This document shows, piece after piece, positions 7,659 through 16,212 of a DNA stretch of 64,000 nt. This DNA comes from JBBROS01 sp965199595. GTDB lineage: Bacteria > Pseudomonadota > Alphaproteobacteria > Acetobacterales > Acetobacteraceae. Position 1 is the first letter of the stretch. Each line of letters opens with the position of its first letter. The notes beneath the pieces were generated by a model, which did no database searches, was not told the origin of the DNA, and saw nothing but the letters and a program-made list of their open reading frames with translations. The stretch is from NCBI GenBank assembly GCA_965199595.1, contig OZ241182.1, forward strand, positions 2,170,001 to 2,234,000, in the 5' to 3' direction. The position numbers were made by a program, and so were the translations under genes.

Positions 7659-7854
7659 GTTGGGGCGAGGATCCGGTCGCAGTTCATGCGGCCGGACAGC
7701 AGGCAGTCCTCGAGCTTCGCCTTGCTGGCCAATGCTGCACCAGGAACAGGCCGACCACCACCAGCAGCAGGGCGAAGGCCATCGCCGCGAGGCTCTGCGT
7801 CACCCGGTTCGCCTCGGTCTCACTCTCGCTGCGTTCTTCGATCGCGCGGCGCAT
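7655..7854 (-). pseudogene. Frameshifted small single-span membrane protein gene
   Basis: Reading from the ATG at 7854, the sequence encodes MRRAIEERSESETEANRV, then a hydrophobic helix (LAAMAFALLLVVVGLFLVQH), and then drifts into an unlikely tail ending at 7684. Shifting frame after about 7730 gives LASKAKLEDCLLSGRMNC followed by DRILAPT and a TAG at 7655. This looks like a natural cytoplasmic or periplasmic tail with two cysteines and would make a protein of about 65 residues. A single missing base would explain the break. The repaired stop overlaps the stop of the convergent DUF1345 gene, a common arrangement. The family is not named with confidence, and the frameshift could be a sequencing error. 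Confidence 0.6.
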
Positions 7855-7968
7855 CACGGCCACTCCCCAAGCCCACGGCTCGGCGTGACCCTACGCCGAT
7901 TGGTGGTGGGAACGCCAAGTGATATGCTCGCGCAGCCACGAAAATGCACAGGGACAGGGCCGCACCAG

Positions 7969-8595
7969 ATGCAAACCGCCATGCAGCACCTGGTCGACCG
8001 GCACAGCGTGTTCGGTCCGCTCATCGAACGGATCGGGCCGCCCAACCAGGTGATCGAGCGGCGCGAGCCCTTCGAGGCCTTGATCCGCTCCATCGCGCAC
8101 CAGCAGCTGCACGCCAATGCGGCCCGCGCCATTCTCGGGCGCTTCGCCGCGCTGTTTCCCGCCCCGGGCTTTCCGGCCCCGGCCGAGATCCTCGCCCTGG
8201 CGGACGAGCCCCTCCGCGCCTGCGGCTTCTCCGCCAGCAAGGTCGCCGCCATCCGCGACATCTGCGTGAAATCCTTGGAGGGCGTGGTGCCGACCGCCGC
8301 AGCCGCCGAGGCTCTCGACGACGCCACGCTGATCGAACGCCTCTCCACCATCCGCGGCGTGGGCCGCTGGACGGTGGAGATGGTGCTGATCGCCACGCTG
8401 GGCCGCCCGGACGTGCTGCCGGTGGATGATTTCGGGGTGCGCGAAGGCTGGCGGCTGCTGAACGCCCTGCCCGCCCAGCCGAAGCCGAAGCAGCTTGCGG
8501 CCATCGGCGCGGTCTGGACGCCCTACCGCTCCACAGCCGCCTGGTATCTCTGGCGCGCCTCGGACGAGGGCAAGAAGATCAGGCAGCCGGCCTAG
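7969..8595 (+). CDS. DNA-3-methyladenine glycosylase II family protein (HhH-GPD)
   Basis: A 208-residue base-excision repair glycosylase of the AlkA-like HhH-GPD superfamily, which removes alkylated bases from DNA. The helix-hairpin-helix lies at about residues 124-140 (LSTIRGVGRWTVEMVL), followed by the Gly/Pro-Asp element PVDDFGVREG (151-160) carrying the presumed catalytic aspartate. An early SIAHQQLHANAA helix (41-52) is typical. It lacks the extra N-terminal domain of E. coli AlkA, as many bacterial homologues do. The ATG at 7969 was chosen because the fold starts right after it; an in-frame ATG at 7924 would add 15 residues. Its 3' end overlaps the convergent hydrolase gene by 17 bp. 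Confidence 0.9.
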   Translation: MQTAMQHLVDRHSVFGPLIERIGPPNQVIERREPFEALIRSIAHQQLHANAARAILGRFAALFPAPGFPAPAEILALADEPLRACGFSASKVAAIRDICVKSLEGVVPTAAAAEALDDATLIERLSTIRGVGRWTVEMVLIATLGRPDVLPVDDFGVREGWRLLNALPAQPKPKQLAAIGAVWTPYRSTAAWYLWRASDEGKKIRQPA

Positions 8596-9355
8596 CGCCC
8601 GGCGCGTCGAAGAACGCCTGCACCGTCGCCAGGAAGGCCTCCGGGTTGTCTGCATGCAGCCAGTGCCCGGCATCCCGCAGGGTGGCGAACCGCGCCGCCG
8701 GGAACAGCGCCCGGAACAACGGCCGGTGCTCCGGCTGCACGTAGTCCGACCGCTCCCCGCGCAGCACCAGGGTCGGGCCGCCATAGGTTCCAGCGGCACC
8801 CCAGGACTCGATCGCCGGCAACCCGGTGGCGATCTCATCGAGCCCGATGCGCCAGCCCGGCGCCTCGCCAAACCGCAGGTTCTGCAGCAGGAACCCACGC
8901 ACCGCCGGGTCCGGCGCCACATCCTCCAGCGCCGCACTGGCCGCGGCCCGGGTGAGCCCGGCGGTCAGGGGCAAGGCCTGCATCGCCGCCGCGATGTCCC
9001 GGAAGTGCGGCGGATAATGCACGGGCGCGATATCGGCCAGCAACAGCCGGGTCACCAGCGCCGGGTGCGCCAGGGCCAGCCGCATCGCCACCTTGCCGCC
9101 CATCGAGTGGCCCAGCAGGTGGAACGGCCCGGCCCCCGCCGCTGCCAGCGTCTCCACCACGTCCGCCGCCATGGTCGGGTAGTCCATCGGCCGCCCGTGC
9201 GGGCTGCTGCCGTGGTTGCGCAGGTCCAGCGCATAGACGGTGTGGTGCCCGCCCAGCCGGCGCTGGATCCGCCCCCAGTTGCTCGCGGCACCGAACAGGC
9301 CGTGCAGCAGCACCACGGCCGGGCCCTCGCCCATCCGCACCGATTTCAGGATCAT
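8579..9355 (-). CDS. Alpha/beta-fold hydrolase (YbfF-like esterase)
   Basis: A 258-residue alpha/beta hydrolase. VVLLHGLFGAASNWG (about residues 14-28) forms the oxyanion region, DLRNHGSSPHG follows, and the nucleophile elbow is GHSMGG (about 92-97). The C-terminal AGHWLHADNP provides the catalytic histidine. The pattern resembles short-chain esterases of the YbfF type; the physiological substrate is unknown. It is the last gene of a three-gene minus-strand operon: its ATG overlaps the EamA transporter stop by 4 bp (ATGA), which implies translational coupling. Confidence 0.88.
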   Translation of the reverse strand: MILKSVRMGEGPAVVLLHGLFGAASNWGRIQRRLGGHHTVYALDLRNHGSSPHGRPMDYPTMAADVVETLAAAGAGPFHLLGHSMGGKVAMRLALAHPALVTRLLLADIAPVHYPPHFRDIAAAMQALPLTAGLTRAAASAALEDVAPDPAVRGFLLQNLRFGEAPGWRIGLDEIATGLPAIESWGAAGTYGGPTLVLRGERSDYVQPEHRPLFRALFPAARFATLRDAGHWLHADNPEAFLATVQAFFDAPGARPAA

Positions 9356-10236
9356 GCGCGCCCCCCCGTCGCCGCCAGGCCCGCGCTGCCCAGCAGCAGC
9401 GCCGCACCCACGGCGATGCTGGCCGTCATCGGCTCGTCGAGCCACAGCACCGAGAGCAGCAGCCCCACCGCCGGCCCGGCCAGGAACCCGACCGAGGCCA
9501 CCACCAGCGGCAAGGCCGTGGTCGCCTGCACGATGCACCAGGTGCCGACCGGGCCCATCACCAGGCCGATCAGGCCCAGGCACAGCAGCCCGGTTGGCGT
9601 CCAGCGGCCGCCCCCGTGCGACAGCGCCAGCGGCAGCAGCACCAGGGCCGCGAGCCCGAACGCCCAGGGCAGCAGCTGGAACATCGACAGCCGTGGCGGC
9701 CAGCGGCGCACGATCGCCATCGCGCTGGCCCAGCACAGCGCCGCTCCCATCAGGAACCCATGACCCAGCAGCACCGCGCCGGAGCTCCAGTCGATCGCCC
9801 AGGGCCCGACCAGCACCACCACCCCCGCGACCGACAGCGCGCTGGCCAGCCAGCGGCGGGGTGAGATCGCCTCCCCCATCACCAGCACGGCGATCGGCAC
9901 GGTCCAGATCAGCGTGGCGTTGGACAGGATGGCGGTGCGCCCCGCCGGCACCCAGGCCACGGCGGCATGGGCCAAGGCAAAGAACCCGCCCAGCTGCAGC
10001 AGCCCCAGCGCCGCCAGCGCCGGCCAGTCCGCGCGCCCGGGGCGGCGTATCCCGCCCGTCACGGCCAGCGCCGCACCCGCCGCCAGCATCGACAACCCGG
10101 CCCGGCCCAGCGCGAACCACGAGGGCGCCGCGCCATCCAGCAGCGCAACCTTCGTCACCGGCCAGCTCGCCCCCAGCAGCACCACGGCGACGCTGAGCTG
10201 CAGCAGGGCCGCGGGTGCGATGCGGGCGGCGGTCAT
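9352..10236 (-). CDS. EamA/DMT family transporter
   Basis: A 294-residue membrane protein with about ten hydrophobic segments in two homologous halves, the hallmark of EamA drug/metabolite exporters. An early GASWPVTKVAL motif and VPIAVLVMGEAISPRR closing the first half support this, as does WLDEPMTASIAVGAALLLG near the end. It overlaps by 4 bp both the upstream diaminopropionate ammonia-lyase gene and the downstream hydrolase gene. The context suggests export of an amino acid or related metabolite, but the substrate cannot be read from sequence. Confidence 0.9.
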   Translation of the reverse strand: MTAARIAPAALLQLSVAVVLLGASWPVTKVALLDGAAPSWFALGRAGLSMLAAGAALAVTGGIRRPGRADWPALAALGLLQLGGFFALAHAAVAWVPAGRTAILSNATLIWTVPIAVLVMGEAISPRRWLASALSVAGVVVLVGPWAIDWSSGAVLLGHGFLMGAALCWASAMAIVRRWPPRLSMFQLLPWAFGLAALVLLPLALSHGGGRWTPTGLLCLGLIGLVMGPVGTWCIVQATTALPLVVASVGFLAGPAVGLLLSVLWLDEPMTASIAVGAALLLGSAGLAATGGRA

Positions 10237-11390
10237 GCAGTGAGTGCGGCGTAGAGCGCCGGGTCGGTGGCGCCCTCGGTGTTGAACAGCAGCACCCGGC
10301 TGCCGGCATCGAGGCCCAACGCCGCACGGGCCTCGGGCGAGGCCGCGGCCGCCAGCAGCCCGGCCAGGCCCGCGGCCCCCGACTCGCCTGCGATCACCCC
10401 GCAGCCGGCCAGCAGCCGCATGGCGGCGATGGCCGCCGCGTCGCTGATGGCCAGGAAGGCCGCGGCGGAACGGTCCAGCTCCTGCCACGCCAGCAGGCTC
10501 GGCTCGCCGCAGGCCAGGCACGCCATCACGGTGTCGAGCGGCCCATCGATGCGGGTGGGCGCCCCCGCCCGCACGCTGTCCAGCAGGCACGCCGCGCGGT
10601 CCGGCTCCACGACGACCAGGCTGGGCTCGGCCTCGCCCCGCGCGGCATCGAACCGCGCGCGCACCTGCACCGCCACCGCGGCGGCGACACCGCCCACGCC
10701 CGCCTGGATGAACACATGCGTCGGCGGCCGCTCCATCGCCTCCAGCGCCTCGTCCGCCATCAGCCGGTAACCCTGCATCACCTCGCGCGGCACCTCCGTG
10801 TAGCCGGGATAGGACGTGTCGGAGACCACGTCCCACCCCTCCGCCTGCGCCGTGGCCGCCGCCGCGTGCACCGCGTCGTCATAGGTGCCCGGCACCACGC
10901 GGATCGCGGCACCATAGGCGGCGATGGCGTCCACCCGGCCCGCGCTCACCCCCTCATGCACAAAGATCACGCAGGCCGCGCCGAACCGCCGTGCCCCCCA
11001 GGCGACGCTGCGCCCATGGTTGCCATCCGTGGCGCAGCACACCGTGATGCCCGCGGCCTCCGGGTGCTGCCCGGCCTCCAGGCTGGCGGCACTGGCGTTC
11101 GGCGCCACGCCGCGCCGCGCCAGCGCCGCCTGGACCACGCCCAGCACGGCATAGGCGCCGCCCAGCGCCTTGAAGCTGCCGAGCCCGAAGCGCCCCGCCT
11201 CGTCCTTGACATGCACCGCCGCCACGCCGGCGAGCGCAGCGAGCGTCGGCAGGTTCACCAGCGGCGTGGGCGCATAGCCGGGCCATGCCGTGATCTCGGC
11301 GCGCGCCCGCCGGAACCCGGCAGCGTTCAGCACCACCAGGCCCGGCGTGCCGTGACGGGGATTGACCATGTATTGCAGGGTGCCGGGCAT
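10233..11390 (-). CDS. dpaL: Diaminopropionate ammonia-lyase
   Basis: A 385-residue fold-type II PLP enzyme that would convert 2,3-diaminopropionate to pyruvate and two ammonia. KDEAGRFGLGSFKALGGAYA (about residues 62-81) contains the PLP-binding lysine in SFKALGG; the ATDGNHGRSVAWGARRFGA segment (about 125-143) is the family's asparagine loop; GVGGVAAAVAVQVR lies later; and CGVIAGESGAAGLAG is the phosphate-binding end. It heads the operon with an EamA exporter and a hydrolase. The alternative start at residue 8 (MVNPRHG) is also plausible. Relatives include threonine dehydratase-like enzymes, but the motif set fits DpaL best. Confidence 0.88.
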   Translation of the reverse strand: MPGTLQYMVNPRHGTPGLVVLNAAGFRRARAEITAWPGYAPTPLVNLPTLAALAGVAAVHVKDEAGRFGLGSFKALGGAYAVLGVVQAALARRGVAPNASAASLEAGQHPEAAGITVCCATDGNHGRSVAWGARRFGAACVIFVHEGVSAGRVDAIAAYGAAIRVVPGTYDDAVHAAAATAQAEGWDVVSDTSYPGYTEVPREVMQGYRLMADEALEAMERPPTHVFIQAGVGGVAAAVAVQVRARFDAARGEAEPSLVVVEPDRAACLLDSVRAGAPTRIDGPLDTVMACLACGEPSLLAWQELDRSAAAFLAISDAAAIAAMRLLAGCGVIAGESGAAGLAGLLAAAASPEARAALGLDAGSRVLLFNTEGATDPALYAALTA

Positions 11391-11467
11391 GCCGCAGATT
11401 TGCGCGATGCCAGGCGCGGCGATAGTCCTCGGGCGCAGAAGACGGCGATGAAACGGGGGAAGCAGCC

Positions 11468-12445
11468 ATGCACATCAGCATTCTGGGCGGCGGTGGATTT
11501 CTGGGCCGCAAGGTGGCGGCACGCCTGGCGGCCGAGGGAACGCTCGGCGGCAGGCCCGTCAGCAGCCTCACCCTGTTCGACCTGGTGCCACCCGCACCGA
11601 TCCCGGCGCCGTTCCCGGTGCACTGCCTCGGCGGTGACCTGGCCGAGTTGCCGCAAGCCGCGATCCCGCCCGGCACCGACGTGGTGTTCCACCTGGCCGC
11701 CGTGGTCAGTGCGGCGGCGGAGGCGGATTACGAGCTGGGACGCCGGGTCAATGTGCGCGGCACCGATGCGGTCATCGACGCCTGCCGCACGCTGGCCCGG
11801 CCGCCGCGCCTGGTGTTCACCAGCTCCGTTGCCAGCTTCGGCGGAGGCCAGGGCGCGGTGCTGGATGACGACGCGCGCCAGGTGCCCACCAACTCCTATG
11901 GCGCGCAGAAGGCCGCGGCCGAGCTGTTCCTGGCGGACGCCTCCCGCCGCGGCTTCATGGATGCGGTGCTGATCCGTCTGCCCACCGTGGTGATCCGCCC
12001 CGGCCGCCCCAACAAGGCCGCCAGCAGCTTCGTCAGCGGCATCCTGCGCGAGCCGCTGCTGGGCCTGCCGGCCGAGCTGCCGGTGCCCGATGACTTCGCG
12101 GTCTGGATCTGCAGCCCGCGCCGCGCCGTCGAGTGGCTGCTGCACGCCGCGGCCATGGACACGGGCGGCATGGGCCTGGACCGCGGCATCAACCCGCCGG
12201 GCCTGAGCGTCACGGTCGGCGCCATGCTGGCCGCCATGGACCGGGTGCGGCCCGGCGCCTCCGCCCTGGTGCAGCGCGTGCCGGACCCGGTGATCGCCGG
12301 CATCGTCGGCGGCTGGCCCGCGGCCTTCGCACCACAGCGGGCCCAGGCACTGGGGTTCGCGCCGCACGAGACCCTGGAGTCGCTGGTGCAGTCCTTCATC
12401 GAGGATGACCTGGCGGCGACGCAGGCGGACCGCGCCACGCCATAG
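11468..12445 (+). CDS. denD: D-erythronate dehydrogenase (DenD-like NAD-dependent epimerase/dehydratase)
   Basis: A 325-residue extended SDR. The Rossmann motif is MHISILGGGGFLGRK at the N-terminus; LAAVVS follows at about residue 74; the catalytic set is TSSVAS (about 118-123) with NSYGAQKAA (about 141-149), giving the Tyr-x3-Lys pair. The substrate-side RLPTVVIRPGRPNKAAS segment and C-terminal TLESLVQSFI match DenD enzymes, which oxidise D-erythronate at C2. The usual partner genes of that catabolic pathway are not seen here, so a related sugar-acid substrate remains possible. It is divergent from dpaL. Confidence 0.78.
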   Translation: MHISILGGGGFLGRKVAARLAAEGTLGGRPVSSLTLFDLVPPAPIPAPFPVHCLGGDLAELPQAAIPPGTDVVFHLAAVVSAAAEADYELGRRVNVRGTDAVIDACRTLARPPRLVFTSSVASFGGGQGAVLDDDARQVPTNSYGAQKAAAELFLADASRRGFMDAVLIRLPTVVIRPGRPNKAASSFVSGILREPLLGLPAELPVPDDFAVWICSPRRAVEWLLHAAAMDTGGMGLDRGINPPGLSVTVGAMLAAMDRVRPGASALVQRVPDPVIAGIVGGWPAAFAPQRAQALGFAPHETLESLVQSFIEDDLAATQADRATP

Positions 12446-12554
12446 GATTGCCGCGATGTAACACGAACTTCCGGGCTGCGGCCGTTCAATGGATTGATCC
12501 CGCGGGCGTGCGGCCGCATGAATACCCCGCGTCCTCCAACCGGCCGATCACACC

Positions 12555-14381
12555 ATGTCGCCTCCCATCGCCGCCAGCAGCAAACCCGGCGCGGCCGCCG
12601 CGAAGGGGAAGCACGCCCGGCAGATGTGGGACGACCTCGCCGCCTACGTGCCCGTCGCGCTGCGCGGCATGGTGCGGGCGGACGAGATCTGGCTCGTCGT
12701 GCTGGCGGCCTTCGTGGGCATCGGCGCCGGCTTCGTGGTGGTGGGCATGTCCGTCACCACGCAGATGATGCACAAGGTGCTGTTCGCGCTGGAGCCCGGC
12801 GAGTTCCTCTCCGCCATGGCCCAGGTGCCGCTGGTGCTGGCGCTCACGGTTCCCGCGGTGGGCGGGCTGATCTTGGGTGTCTCGTATCTGGGCCTCGCGC
12901 GCTGGTGGCCGCGCCGGGCCATCGACCCCATCGAGGCCAATGCGCTGTATGGCGGTCAGATGTCGGTGCGGGACAGCGCCGTGGTGGTGGCGCAGACGGT
13001 GATCTCGAACGGCGTCGGCGCCTCGGTGGGGCTGGAGGCCGGCTACACGCAGATCAGCGCGGCGGTGGCGTCGCGCATCGGCACGGCGTTCCGGCTGCGG
13101 CGCAGCGACCTGCGGCTGCTGGTGGGCTGCGGGGCCGCGGGTGCCATCGCCGCCGCCTTCAACGCGCCGCTCACCGGATCCTTCTATGCGTTCGAGCTGG
13201 TGATCGGCACCTATTCGCTCGCGACGCTCGCACCCGTGGCGATGGCCGCCCTGTGTGCCGTCGCCATCAGCCGGGTGCTGACGGGCGGCGGCGTGGGCGA
13301 GTTCGACATCCGCATCCCCAGCGTGATCGAGGCCGTGGACTACGTGCCGATCCTGGCGCTCGGCATGGTGTGCGCCCTGGGCGGCATCGCGGTCATGCGC
13401 GGCGTGACGCTGGTGGAGGAGCTGTTCCGCCGCAGCCGCATGCCCGTCTGGTCGCGCCCGGTGATCGGCGGGCTGCTGGTGGGCGGCATGGCGCTGATCA
13501 CCCCGGCCGTGCTGTCCTCCGGCCACAGCGCGCTGCGGGTGGCGCTGGATGCGCCCTATAGCCTCACCCATATCGGCCTGCTGATCCTGCTCAAGACGGC
13601 GGCTTCGGCCATCAGCATCGGTTCCGGGTTCCGTGGCGGGCTGTTCTTCGCCTCGCTTTTCCTGGGCGTACTGGTCGGCAAGCTGTTCGCCGGAGCCCTG
13701 GCGCTGCTGACGGTGGTGCAGGCGCTGCCGGCCATCGTGTGCGCGCTGGTGGGCATGAGCGCCATGGCGGTGGCCGTTGTCGGTGGACCGCTGACCATGG
13801 CCTTCCTGGCGCTGGAGAGCACCGGGTCATTGCCGATGACCGTTGCCGTGCTCGCCGCCAGCGTCGTGTCCGCCATAACCGTGCGCCGCACCTTCGGCTA
13901 CAGCTTCGCCACCTGGCGCTTCCACCTGCGCGGCGAGGCGATCCGCAGCGCCGTGGACATCGGCTGGATGCGCAATCTCACGGTCGGGCGGATGATGCGG
14001 CGGGAGTTCCGGCGGATCCCGCAGGAGATGTCGCTGGAGACCTTCCGCCGCAGCTTCGCCCTCGGCAGCGTCGCGCGTGTCGTGGCGGTGGATGCCAGCG
14101 AACGGTACGCGGGGATCGTCACCACATCGGAGGCGCACGCCTCCGCCGATGCGACCACCGCCCTGTCCGAGATCCTGCACCACGGCAGCGTCGTGCTGCT
14201 GCCGCAGATGAGCATCAAGGAGGCGGTGCAGATGTTCGAATCCGCCGAGAGCGACGAGCTGGCGGTGGTGGACAGCACCGAGACCATGCGCGTGATCGGG
14301 ATGCTGACCGAGCAGTACGCCCTGCGCCGCTACAGCGAGGAGCTGGAGAAGCGCCGCCGCGAGCTGTCGGGCGAACCCTGA
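12555..14381 (+). CDS. ClC-family chloride channel/transporter with C-terminal CBS domains
   Basis: A 608-residue ClC protein. Residues about 50-420 form the channel core, including NGVGASVGLEAGYTQ (152-166), where E161 corresponds to the gating glutamate, and FNAPLTGSFYAFELV (202-216). In that segment the residue matching the intracellular proton glutamate of E. coli ClC (Glu203) is Leu215, while the preceding E214 is kept. Residues about 460-600 form a regulatory tail with CBS-like repeats (SLETFRRSF and LPQMSIKEAVQMF). Loss of the proton glutamate argues for channel-like or altered coupling rather than classic 2 Cl/1 H exchange. The gene precedes rnhB by 16 bp. Confidence 0.9.
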   Translation: MSPPIAASSKPGAAAAKGKHARQMWDDLAAYVPVALRGMVRADEIWLVVLAAFVGIGAGFVVVGMSVTTQMMHKVLFALEPGEFLSAMAQVPLVLALTVPAVGGLILGVSYLGLARWWPRRAIDPIEANALYGGQMSVRDSAVVVAQTVISNGVGASVGLEAGYTQISAAVASRIGTAFRLRRSDLRLLVGCGAAGAIAAAFNAPLTGSFYAFELVIGTYSLATLAPVAMAALCAVAISRVLTGGGVGEFDIRIPSVIEAVDYVPILALGMVCALGGIAVMRGVTLVEELFRRSRMPVWSRPVIGGLLVGGMALITPAVLSSGHSALRVALDAPYSLTHIGLLILLKTAASAISIGSGFRGGLFFASLFLGVLVGKLFAGALALLTVVQALPAIVCALVGMSAMAVAVVGGPLTMAFLALESTGSLPMTVAVLAASVVSAITVRRTFGYSFATWRFHLRGEAIRSAVDIGWMRNLTVGRMMRREFRRIPQEMSLETFRRSFALGSVARVVAVDASERYAGIVTTSEAHASADATTALSEILHHGSVVLLPQMSIKEAVQMFESAESDELAVVDSTETMRVIGMLTEQYALRRYSEELEKRRRELSGEP

Positions 14382-14397
14382 TGCGGCCCACCCCCTG

Positions 14398-15039
14398 ATG
14401 CGGCCCCACTACAAGCGGGAGCGCGCGCATGGCGGCCGGGTGGCCGGGGTGGACGAGGTGGGGCGCGGCCCGCTGGCCGGGCCCGTGGTGGCGGTGGCGG
14501 TGGTGTTTCCCGAAGGCGTGCCCCGGCGCATCCGCCCGCTGCTGAACGACAGCAAGAAGCTGAGCGCCGCCGCCCGCGCGGAGGCCGCGGCGGCGCTGTT
14601 CGCCTGTGCCACCACCGAGATCGGCATCGGCGCGGCCTCGGTGGCGGAAATCCTCGACCTCAACATCCTGCATGCCGCCATGCTGGCGATGCGCCGGGCC
14701 GTATTGCGGCTGCAACGCCCGCCGGACCTGGCTCTGATCGACGGCAACCGCGCCCCGAGCCTCCCCTGTCCCGCCCAGTGCTGCATCGGTGGTGACGCCG
14801 CCAGCCTCAGCATCGCCGCCGCCAGCATCGTCGCCAAGGTCGTGCGCGACCGCGCCATGGCCCGGCTGCACGCGCGCTACCCGCACTACGACTGGCACGA
14901 GAATGCCGGCTACGGCACCGCCGCCCACCGCGCCGCCCTGCTGCGGCACGGCCCCACGCCGCACCACCGCGCCGCCTTCGGCACCGTCCGCTTGATGCTG
15001 GGGCAGGCGGAGCTGCCCTTCCTCACGGCGGTGGAGTGA
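14398..15039 (+). CDS. rnhB: Ribonuclease HII
   Basis: A 213-residue RNase HII, which cuts RNA-DNA hybrids and removes single ribonucleotides from DNA. GVDEVGRGPLAGPVV (about residues 17-31) carries the first two catalytic acids (DE) and the GRG motif that recognises the ribonucleotide; LIDGN (about 116-120) supplies the third; and SIAAASIVAKVVRDR leads to the fourth acid. Length fits the family. In alphaproteobacteria rnhB commonly sits directly before ccrM, as here. Two in-frame ATGs exist near the start; 14398 keeps the usual short leader before the core. Confidence 0.95.
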   Translation: MRPHYKRERAHGGRVAGVDEVGRGPLAGPVVAVAVVFPEGVPRRIRPLLNDSKKLSAAARAEAAAALFACATTEIGIGAASVAEILDLNILHAAMLAMRRAVLRLQRPPDLALIDGNRAPSLPCPAQCCIGGDAASLSIAAASIVAKVVRDRAMARLHARYPHYDWHENAGYGTAAHRAALLRHGPTPHHRAAFGTVRLMLGQAELPFLTAVE

Positions 15040-15049
15040 AGACGGCTTC

Positions 15050-15078
15050 TTGACGCGGCTTCCGCCGCATCCTGTAGG
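15050..15078 (+). promoter_or_regulatory. Candidate promoter of ccrM (short-leader or leaderless)
   Basis: TTGACG at 15050-15055 and TGTAGG at 15073-15078 are separated by exactly 17 bp. Initiation would fall within a base or two of the ccrM ATG at 15087, implying a leaderless or nearly leaderless mRNA. No Shine-Dalgarno-like sequence is seen before that ATG, which fits. The assignment rests on hexamer matches alone. Confidence 0.45.
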
Positions 15079-15086
15079 GTCGCGCC

Positions 15087-16190
15087 ATGCCGGGGGATCG
15101 CGTGGACGCTATTGGTGAACTGCCGCTGGACCAGATCCTGCTCGGCGAGAGTGTCTCCATGATGGAGATGCTCCCCTCGGGGTCGATCGACTGCGTCTTC
15201 GCGGACCCCCCGTACAACCTGCAGCTCAAGGGCGAACTGCGCCGCCCCGATGACAGCGTGGTCGATGGCGTGGACGATGACTGGGACCGCTTTGCCGACT
15301 TCGCGGAATACGACCGCTTCACCCGCGCCTGGCTCGGCGAGGTCCGGCGGCTGCTGCAGAAGGACGGCACCATCTGGGTGGTGGGCGCCTACCACAACAT
15401 CTTCCGCATCGGCGCCATCCTGCAGGATCTCGGCTTCTGGATCCTGAACGACGTGATCTGGCGCAAGAGCAACCCCATGCCGAACTTCCGCGGCCGGCGC
15501 TTCACCAACGCGCACGAGACCATGATCTGGGCGGCGCGGGGGCGGGACAGCCGGTATCGCTTCAACTACCAGGCCATGAAGGCGCTGAACGACGACCTGC
15601 AGATGCGCAGCGACTGGCTGATCCCGCTGTGCACGGGGCCGGAGCGGCTGCGCAACCAGCATGGCCTGAAGCTGCACCCCACCCAGAAGCCCGAGGCGCT
15701 GCTGCACCGCGTGCTGCTCTCCAGCACCATGCCCGGCGACGTCGTGCTCGACCCCTTCCTGGGCACCGGCACCACGGCCGCGGTGGCCAAGCGCCTGCAC
15801 CGCCACTACATCGGCATCGAGCGGCACCCGGCCTATGTGGAGGCCGCCATGGGCCGGGTGCGCGCCGAACGCCCGATGAACGCCGCCGGCATGGCCACCG
15901 CCCCCACCAAGCGCGACGCGCAGCGGCTGCCGTTCGGCACGCTGGTGGAGCGTGGCCTGGTGCCGCCGGGCTGCGTGCTGATGGACCGCCAGCGCCGGGT
16001 CGCGGCGACGGTGGCGGCGGACGGCACCCTGGCCTCGGGCCTGTTGCGCGGCAGCATCCACAAGGTCGGCGCCGCGGTGCAGAACGCGCCAAGCTGCAAT
16101 GGCTGGACGTTCTGGCATGTCGAGCGCGGCGGCAAGCTGGTCCCGATCGACGTGCTCCGGCAGCAGGTGCTGGCGGAGCTGGCGGGTTAG
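15087..16190 (+). CDS. ccrM: Adenine-specific DNA methyltransferase CcrM (GANTC type)
   Basis: A 367-residue beta-class N6-adenine methyltransferase. The catalytic DPPYNLQL motif is near residues 37-44; the S-adenosylmethionine motif DPFLGTGTTAAVAKRL is at about 224-239; and HPTQKPEALLHRVL precedes it. A C-terminal extension (about 275-367) resembles the CcrM tail needed for DNA recognition. In alphaproteobacteria CcrM methylates GANTC late in replication and helps time cell-cycle transcription. The neighbour rnhB matches the usual chromosomal setting of ccrM rather than a restriction system; no endonuclease gene is nearby. Confidence 0.95.
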   Translation: MPGDRVDAIGELPLDQILLGESVSMMEMLPSGSIDCVFADPPYNLQLKGELRRPDDSVVDGVDDDWDRFADFAEYDRFTRAWLGEVRRLLQKDGTIWVVGAYHNIFRIGAILQDLGFWILNDVIWRKSNPMPNFRGRRFTNAHETMIWAARGRDSRYRFNYQAMKALNDDLQMRSDWLIPLCTGPERLRNQHGLKLHPTQKPEALLHRVLLSSTMPGDVVLDPFLGTGTTAAVAKRLHRHYIGIERHPAYVEAAMGRVRAERPMNAAGMATAPTKRDAQRLPFGTLVERGLVPPGCVLMDRQRRVAATVAADGTLASGLLRGSIHKVGAAVQNAPSCNGWTFWHVERGGKLVPIDVLRQQVLAELAG

Positions 16191-16212
16191 CTACGCCGCC
16201 ACAAATCCCGTG

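Noticed and set aside
15087..16190. Type II restriction-modification system
   Set aside because: The methyltransferase is CcrM-like, follows rnhB as usual, and there is no nuclease gene beside it.
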